This document shows, piece by piece, positions 39,015 through 43,859 of a DNA stretch of 43,859 bases. Within the stretch, counting starts at the first letter, position 1, and every line of letters starts with the position of its first letter. The DNA is from Paratrimastix pyriformis (Eukaryota > Preaxostyla > Paratrimastigidae). The DNA lies in the NCBI GenBank assembly GCA_027972325.1, contig JAPMOS010000237.1, positions 1 to 43,859 of the forward strand, read 5' to 3'. The notes under the pieces are model-generated. The model was not told the origin of the DNA. It did no database searches and saw only the letters and a list, made by a program, of their open reading frames with translations. A program made the translations under genes and the position numbers.

Positions 39015-39689
39015 ATGTCAAGCAAGCAATCTGTTGAGTCTGATATGCCAGTTGTGATCATTCCGAACGATTTCACAGTTAAGAAGCTGTCAATTGAAGC
39101 ATTATCTGAATCATCCAGGAAGCAAGAGAAGACAATGAAGATGTGTCACATTGAACATAATGGTAGTAACCTATTAGTTCAGACGCCACAAATCGACTTA
39201 GGACCTTATGGAGTGAACTTTTACGAGAACACTAAAACCATCAGGTTACCAGTTGAGAATGTAGGCGATGACTTTAAGAAGATGATAGACAAGCTCGAGA
39301 AGTACTGTCAAAACAATGTGGAAAGCATTGTGAATGGTACTTTTGAAGAAGGCAAACCAGATGAATTTCAATACAAATCATTTGCCAAGACGAGTGATAA
39401 TGACAAGTTTCCGAGCTACTATAAAGTAGCAGTTGGATATGCAGATACACTGTATCCGAGTGTCTTCCGAAAAGATGAAGATGGTGAGGTAAAACAGGAC
39501 ACAACAATACAAACAAACGAGGATTTACGGAAAGCCGTCAATCCAGGGAGCACAGTTAAAATGATAGTCCAACTTAAAGTATGGGTTGATGATAAGCAGC
39601 ATTATGGAATCTCAGCCTCATGCAAACAGCTACTTATAGTGAAAGAAGGGAAGAAGAAAGCAGACAATTCAAAGTCTCTTTTTGCTTAA
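39015..39689 (+). CDS. possible ssDNA-binding protein (right-end gene)
   Basis: 224 residues, open. Beta-rich with spaced aromatic and basic residues: LLVQTPQIDLGPYGVNFY, RLPVENVGDDFKKMIDKLEKY, FQYKSFAKT, PSYYKVAVGYADTLYPSVF, VKMIVQLKVWVDDKQHYGISASCKQLLIV, and a Lys-rich tail. The LQTP...YGV start, K-V...P middle and W...G-S-x-x-x-QL end recall OB-fold ssDNA-binding-type proteins of large DNA viruses. I offer that as a resemblance, not a match. It is the first gene inside the right TIR, read inward, and its stop overlaps the converging fibre gene stop by 4 bp. Confidence 0.5.
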   Translation: MSSKQSVESDMPVVIIPNDFTVKKLSIEALSESSRKQEKTMKMCHIEHNGSNLLVQTPQIDLGPYGVNFYENTKTIRLPVENVGDDFKKMIDKLEKYCQNNVESIVNGTFEEGKPDEFQYKSFAKTSDNDKFPSYYKVAVGYADTLYPSVFRKDEDGEVKQDTTIQTNEDLRKAVNPGSTVKMIVQLKVWVDDKQHYGISASCKQLLIVKEGKKKADNSKSLFA

Positions 39690-40092
39690 ATATTGGTAGC
39701 TTGTCGTACATTGTTTATCTTCCATGTAGCCTTCAGTGTTGAGTCATCAGCGAGATAGAATGCCATTTTACCATTATCAATTGAAGAAGGTTGAGTAGTT
39801 TCGAACGTAACAGAAATCATCTGTCTGATTTCCGCTACAGCAGTTTTAAGTGTTTCTATTTGAGCTTTTAATGACATGTTTTCATCAGTGAGTGAATCAC
39901 AATGTGCCTTTAGTTTTTCATCTCATTGAGCATCATGAAAGGCAAACGATCTTGTCGAATACCTTCAACAGCGCCATCCTTGTAATATACTAAATCAGGA
40001 CATACATCAACACATTCTTCAGCTATTAGACCATAGCATTTGACCTTTTTCTCATCAGCCTTGTAATTGAAATTGACGGGACGTAACTTATA
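39686..40092 (-). pseudogene. fibre gene fragment, S74 domain end
   Basis: Matches the last 400 bp of the copy A fibre gene: YKLRPVNFNYKADEK, LIAEECVDVCPDLVYY, the coiled segment MSLKAQIETLKTAVAEI, and the end VRQATNI. Only the C-terminal chaperone region is present, because the element stops at 40092. It is a fossil fragment with about one break. Confidence 0.75.
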
Positions 40093-40108
40093 GCTGTTTT
40101 TAAAACCT

Positions 40109-40214
40109 GGGTGGGGTGGGGTGGGTGGGTGGGTGGGTGGGTGGGTGGGTGGGTGGGTGGGTGGGTGGGTGGGTGGGTGGGTGGGTGGGTGGGTGGGTGG
40201 GTGGGTGGGTGGTG
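40109..40214. repeat. GGGT microsatellite at a junction
   Basis: About 25 tandem GGGT units (with two GGGGT at the left). It joins the end of copy C homology to GC-rich DNA. Runs of this kind can form G-quadruplexes and promote breakage. The Trp/Val/Gly and Thr/His/Pro ORFs across it are artefacts. Confidence 0.9.
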
Positions 40215-40691
40215 GCCCGTATATAAAATATTGGGAAGTCCGTGAGTATATAAAATTTGCGGATTTCGCGCGACTCCAAAAAATCGGGGGTCTTCCCGTT
40301 TTCGCGAGTTTGTTATCACCAACTTTCCGGTTGATATCAAGTGTCACACCTACAAAAGATGGCTCGGCCTACTACTATATACTATTCATTTCTGGTGTAG
40401 GTGTGACACCTCCGGCTTCACGTTGCGCACCCCTTTACTATCGTTATCTCCAGAACCCTTGCCGCTTCCCCCGTCGGTAACGTCAAAACAAGCGCACACG
40501 CCGAAGAGGGGCCGCAAGAGCGAGTAAGGGGCCTAGCGAGAGTGTCACACGTTGGAAGTTCCGGGAAGACTTAAGAAAATATAGATAGTCTGGCGAGCCA
40601 TCTTTTGGTCATCAGTAGACCCCCCTCGGACGTTAAACTCAGACCCCTCGCGTGTTGTAGGTGTGACACCTCGTACCTGCCGCAAGAGCGA
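40215..40691. other. gene-free region with short repeats
   Basis: No supported gene. It holds two TATATAAAAT words (about 40220 and 40245), the first palindromic iterons, an inverted repeat AAAAGATGGCTCG (40354-40366) / CGAGCCATCTTTT (40594-40606), and the first copies of modules repeated further right (GCCGCAAGAGCGA at 40511 and 40679). Confidence 0.6.
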
Positions 40692-40928
40692 CTAAGGGGG
40701 GTCCGGAGGGGCTAAAAAGGCGGAAGGGTCTCCGGCGGGGCCTAGCGAGAGTGTCACACCTACATTATTCCCAGGACTTCCTACGTGTGACACTTGAGAT
40801 AGAGGGGGTCCGGACGTTACGGGGAACGTGTGACACCTGCACCGAGCGCGGTGATGGAAGTCTTGGGAATATGTAGGTGTGACACTGAGATAGAGGGGGT
40901 CCGGACGTTTGGGAGAAGGTGTGACACC
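40341..40928. repeat. nine palindromic iterons GTGT(G/C)ACAC, candidate origin
   Basis: GTGTGACAC at 40402, 40662, 40785, 40828, 40877 and 40919; its complement GTGTCACAC at 40341, 40542 and 40751. Several extend to AGGTGTGACACCT, a 13-bp palindrome around one central base. The surrounding modules also repeat: GGGGCCTAGCGAGAGTGTCACAC (first 20 bases at 40528 and 40737) and AGATAGAGGGGGTCCGGACG (40798 and 40889). The cluster lies at the 3' end of the primase-helicase gene. Binding-site arrays next to a gene for an origin-binding-type helicase suggest a replication origin; inferred. Confidence 0.7.
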
Positions 40929-43859
40929 GGCGGCGGTTACGAATCGAGGTTGAGTGTACACACGAGCGCGTTCCCCATTAACTCGCTTCTGGACTGATGT
41001 CCATTTCGTGATCTGATGCCCTGCCGTCAGCATGAGGTTGTACACCATCTCGTGCGCCTTGCTTGTGTCGAAACGCGAGACTACGTGAGTCGTCTTCAGT
41101 TCCTCTTTGTGCGATTCGAGAATTCTGATCACCGCCTCCGCTGAGGTTGAGCGCGCGGCATCGTTTGCACTGAACTCCAATGTCGTTCCTTCCCGCTGCG
41201 CTGTGTCCATTACCTCCTTCGCGATTCGAAGTACGATGCTGCGATCGATTTGCGGGACGACGGATGCTGCGCCACGCGTCTGAAGACCTGATCGCGCAAC
41301 TGCTTTCTCCGTGCGGCCTTGCTCGGTGATGACGGCTGAGACCTTCTTGATTTGCGCGTTGATATCAGGTCGCGGGACGTCGGCGGGAAGCGTAGCGATC
41401 GTTTCTGAGCCAGTGCACTTGTCGTGAACGTTACGGAGAAGCGCAACGCCGCGCACGATGTTTGCTGTTCCGTGCGTTTCGCCTTGTGCCTTGATGAGTT
41501 TGTGGTACGCGCTGAGTGTTGCACGATGATGATAGATGATGACGTCGCGCGGTTGAACGTTGGATCCCGAGTCCGCATCCATCCCAAGGTCTCGAATCAT
41601 TTCGTACCATGCCTTCTTCTCTTCAAACAGCGGATCACGGACGGTGAGCAGGTAAGCTGTGTTGTTTCTCACGCCAAGTTGAGTCATCTCCTCAGCCGTT
41701 GGTGTCCAGTGCTCCGGCGCGCGAGTCCAGTGACCATCTGCATCCTGTGTCCACCCCATCAGGCAAATGATCTTGTTGCTCATATCGGGTTTCCACAGTT
41801 CAACGGGATCGAGTTCGGGTGCGCTCAGCTCCGCGAAGTTGAGGTTGTAGTTGTGTTGCTTGAGGGCTTGAACGACGAAGGGAAGCGACCCGTTCATCAA
41901 CTCATTGTTGCGCGCATCTAGCATCGCAAGCACCTGTTGTGGAATCGTCCAATCGCAACTGCCATTGAAGAAGGCGTGTTCAACCACGTTACCGAGCGAC
42001 AGGATTTGGTTCAGCGATTGTGTTTTTGCTTCACACTTACGATGTTGATAGACAATGAGACCTTCCTGCATTCGGTACTTGCGCACACGGAAGATGGCCT
42101 GCGCTGTCTCAATCGGACTCATCTCGCTACTGATTTGATGAACGAACGTGTCGAAGTGGTCAACGTTGATGTCGACGCCTGCCGTGATGGTGCTTGTGTA
42201 CATGAACAGCCGCGTGTTGTGGTCGACGAGATACTTGCTAATGTCGTTGGAGATGATCTCCCGTTTCTCGGCGAAGTGAGACACGTACTCATCGCCCTTC
42301 TTGTGCATCTCGTTATCTTTGCCACTGAAGGTTACGATGTGGATGTCGGGTAGCTGAGCCTGAACGAATTGCCGAATCGATTCCATCACGTTACGACCCG
42401 ACATGAAGCATGCAACGTGCTTGTCCTGTCGCAGCAGTCGCAGGATGGAGTCGGTCAGGAAGGTGAGTCCGCGGTTCTCTTTGCTTTGGCGGAAGCTTGC
42501 CTCCACGAACTTGACATCATAGGCTGGCATGTCCTTGTTGAAGTCGATGCGAGTGGCTTTAATCAGCTGACGTGGCCCATACGACGACATCATCGCCTCG
42601 AGCATGCGCACGGTGGACTGCTGTAGAAGGCCATCCATCGCGACAACATGATCTGCGTGCGTCATCAGCTCGCAAAGTGTCTGAACGATGCGTGTGTCGT
42701 CAGTGCTCTTCACCTGATTCAATAGGCTCTCAACCTCATCGAGGACGAGATAACGAATGGTGCGAGCGCCAACAGATGAGCCGAAGTCGGTTACGTCGAG
42801 ACGTCCCAAGCTGTCCACCTGAATTACGAGTCGGGGATGTTGATGTATTGAGATCTGCTTTGCCGTCAAGTCCATGTATGACTCGAACGGAAGGCTATTC
42901 TCGGCGCGATAACGCTTCATGTAGTCAAACGCGAGTGTCCGACGAACTGAGATCATGACTGCCGTACAGTTGGGCTCCTCCACGGTGAGGATGCGGGCCA
43001 AGTTCTGTGTCTTACCCGATCCCATTCGTGCCTTGATGCAGGTGAGGCGATCCGTGATGGCGCAGTTGAGGTACTCGTCGGCGCGATGATCGGCTTGGAA
43101 GGTCGGACAAGCCGCGTGCAGTTGCTGAAGCTTTTGATGATACGTTACCTTCGCGTTGTACTTGAACGTGGCCGCCTTGTCTTCGTCACGGCACCGCGAG
43201 CAATGAAATACGAATTGGCTTGAGCTTTGCGAGATCCAACCCCCATCTTTCGTGTGCATCCTGTCGCACAACTCGCACATGTACGGCTTTGACGGAACGA
43301 TACGAATGCGGCCCTTGTTTGCTTCCTGTGTCTTGTACTCGCCGAACTTGTCTGCAAGATACTGCGTTAGGCCAGCTGGGAAGTTGGTTGCTTGCGCCTG
43401 ATAGATGATCGGGTCAACCTCGATGAGCTTCTCGCTGAAGTCGAGGGCTTGCGTTTCGAACTCGGGCACACCCGCCGTATATGTGATGAGTGACTCTAGG
43501 ATGCGATCGAGCGTCACAGACTCGCAACTGGGATCGCTTTCGAGCCGCACAACGCGATTCGCCATGACGAGGCCTGCATCCGCCTTGACTAACTTATCTT
43601 GTGTGAAACAGCGCATCGTGTGGCCTTGCGCGTAGACGCCATCATCAATGCAATCGAAGCTGCAGTTGTCCTTGAGGTAACGTGCTACGATCTTGTTCAA
43701 GTTGCGCGAGACGAGAGACGGTTGCAAATGATATGATAGCTTTGCTTGGCTGGGCCACAGGCAGAGTAGCAAGTGACGCTTCCGCGGCCCAGGACGTGTT
43801 CGACATGACGGATGATGGATTCGATTGGGGTGGCTCTGCGCCGTCACGCTCAACGTCGA
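40692..43859 (-). CDS. primase (AEP/UL52-like) plus origin-binding-type SF2 helicase, partial
   Basis: Runs off the window, so the start is missing. First part: primase end with KLSYHL (S-x-H motif), then DDGVYAQGHTMRCF, which resembles the D-x-VY...R motif of PrimPol/UL52 primases. A CELCDRMHT...FHCSRC zinc motif follows at about 43285-43195. Then an SF2 helicase: ARMGSGKTQNLARI (Walker A, about 43030), ISVRRTLAFDY (Ia), YLVLDEVESLL (DEVE in place of DEAD, about 42740), FMSGRN, MYTSTITAGVDI and AQAIFRVRKY (VI). This arrangement resembles herpesvirus UL9-type origin-binding helicases and their fusions to primases in giant viruses. The likely C-terminus is near 40930; the frame then continues through iterons. 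The 5' end may hold a break. Confidence 0.8.
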   Translation of the reverse strand, partial: STLSVTAQSHPNRIHHPSCRTRPGPRKRHLLLCLWPSQAKLSYHLQPSLVSRNLNKIVARYLKDNCSFDCIDDGVYAQGHTMRCFTQDKLVKADAGLVMANRVVRLESDPSCESVTLDRILESLITYTAGVPEFETQALDFSEKLIEVDPIIYQAQATNFPAGLTQYLADKFGEYKTQEANKGRIRIVPSKPYMCELCDRMHTKDGGWISQSSSQFVFHCSRCRDEDKAATFKYNAKVTYHQKLQQLHAACPTFQADHRADEYLNCAITDRLTCIKARMGSGKTQNLARILTVEEPNCTAVMISVRRTLAFDYMKRYRAENSLPFESYMDLTAKQISIHQHPRLVIQVDSLGRLDVTDFGSSVGARTIRYLVLDEVESLLNQVKSTDDTRIVQTLCELMTHADHVVAMDGLLQQSTVRMLEAMMSSYGPRQLIKATRIDFNKDMPAYDVKFVEASFRQSKENRGLTFLTDSILRLLRQDKHVACFMSGRNVMESIRQFVQAQLPDIHIVTFSGKDNEMHKKGDEYVSHFAEKREIISNDISKYLVDHNTRLFMYTSTITAGVDINVDHFDTFVHQISSEMSPIETAQAIFRVRKYRMQEGLIVYQHRKCEAKTQSLNQILSLGNVVEHAFFNGSCDWTIPQQVLAMLDARNNELMNGSLPFVVQALKQHNYNLNFAELSAPELDPVELWKPDMSNKIICLMGWTQDADGHWTRAPEHWTPTAEEMTQLGVRNNTAYLLTVRDPLFEEKKAWYEMIRDLGMDADSGSNVQPRDVIIYHHRATLSAYHKLIKAQGETHGTANIVRGVALLRNVHDKCTGSETIATLPADVPRPDINAQIKKVSAVITEQGRTEKAVARSGLQTRGAASVVPQIDRSIVLRIAKEVMDTAQREGTTLEFSANDAARSTSAEAVIRILESHKEELKTTHVVSRFDTSKAHEMVYNLMLTAGHQITKWTSVQKRVNGERARVYTQPRFVTAAGVTPSPKRPDPLYLSVTPTYSQDFHHRARCRCHTFPVTSGPPLSQVSHVGSPGNNVGVTLSLGPAGDPSAFLAPPDPP

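Larger units (their letters stand above)
38114..40092 (-). mobile_element. Polinton copy C, right end in inverted orientation
   Basis: The terminus at 38114 begins AGTAGTTATAAAAGG, then come the TIR, the ssDNA-binding-type gene (39015) and the fibre gene's S74 end (39686-40092). That is the right-end gene order of copy A turned round. It is joined inside copy B's zinc-ribbon gene (CAGTAA next to the terminus), consistent with insertion of one Polinton into another. Homology to copy A stops at 40092 and a GGGT microsatellite follows. Confidence 0.85.

Noticed and set aside
40121-40480. Gly/Trp/Val repeat ORF and the Thr/His/Pro ORF on the other strand
   Set aside because: Both are translations of the GGGT microsatellite.
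40692-43859. Identity as an integrated herpesvirus because of the UL9-like helicase and primase
   Set aside because: No terminase, HK97-type capsid, portal or glycoprotein gene is visible, and origin-binding-type helicases also occur in giant viruses and mobile elements.

Overview
The window looks like eukaryotic repeat-rich DNA, probably from a unicellular eukaryote with a GC-rich genome. Three kinds of mobile DNA are nested in one another, and I see no confident host gene. Codons in the GC-rich parts mostly end in G or C; the Polinton parts are AT-rich. I cannot name the species.

Layout. (1) 1-15310 is the right-hand part of an AT-rich Polinton (Maverick), copy A. It holds the polymerase tail, a GIY-YIG nuclease, a zinc-ribbon gene, a block of virion-type genes, a fibre gene with a peptidase-S74 chaperone domain, a possible ssDNA-binding gene, and a long terminal inverted repeat (TIR) ending at 15310. 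A short LINE-like insert (copy 1, 13405-14824) sits inside the TIR. (2) 15311-17063 is a piece of a LINE on the minus strand. It encodes RNase H, a zinc knuckle and what looks like a phage-Dam-like adenine methyltransferase; copy A abuts it and probably inserted into it. (3) 17064-18557 is a second copy of the short LINE-like insert. (4) 18558-26760 is a GC-rich virus-like element. It has a gene homologous to one in the Polinton (interrupted by a third, divergent short insert at 19260-20711), two small genes, a tyrosine-recombinase gene and a family B DNA polymerase that resembles nucleic-acid-primed rather than protein-primed enzymes. (5) 26761-30544 is non-coding: a 322-bp satellite, a CCCGCCG-type microsatellite, a short GC-rich patch and a 1.4-kb pyrimidine-rich tract. 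(6) 30545-38113 is the left-hand part of Polinton copy B: TIR, small ORF, integrase, protein-primed polymerase, coiled-coil ORF, GIY-YIG and zinc-ribbon gene. (7) 38114-40092 is the right end of another copy, C, in the opposite orientation and joined inside B's zinc-ribbon gene. (8) 40109-40214 is a GGGT microsatellite. (9) 40215-43859 is GC-rich again: nine copies of the odd palindrome GTGT(G/C)ACAC beside a primase plus origin-binding-type helicase gene that runs off the window.

How the parts may work together. The GC-rich pieces (recombinase, polymerase, primase-helicase, palindromic iterons) look like the replication and integration core of a virus-like element that I cannot match to a described family. 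It shares at least one gene with the resident Polintons. The Polinton copies between them cover both ends of the element, yet show no major capsid protein, packaging ATPase or adenain-type protease that I can recognise, although two of their proteins carry LRGG motifs of the kind such proteases cut. The short LINE-like inserts carry one ORF and no reverse transcriptase. They end in conserved hairpins and microsatellite tails, so they probably depend on a LINE in trans.
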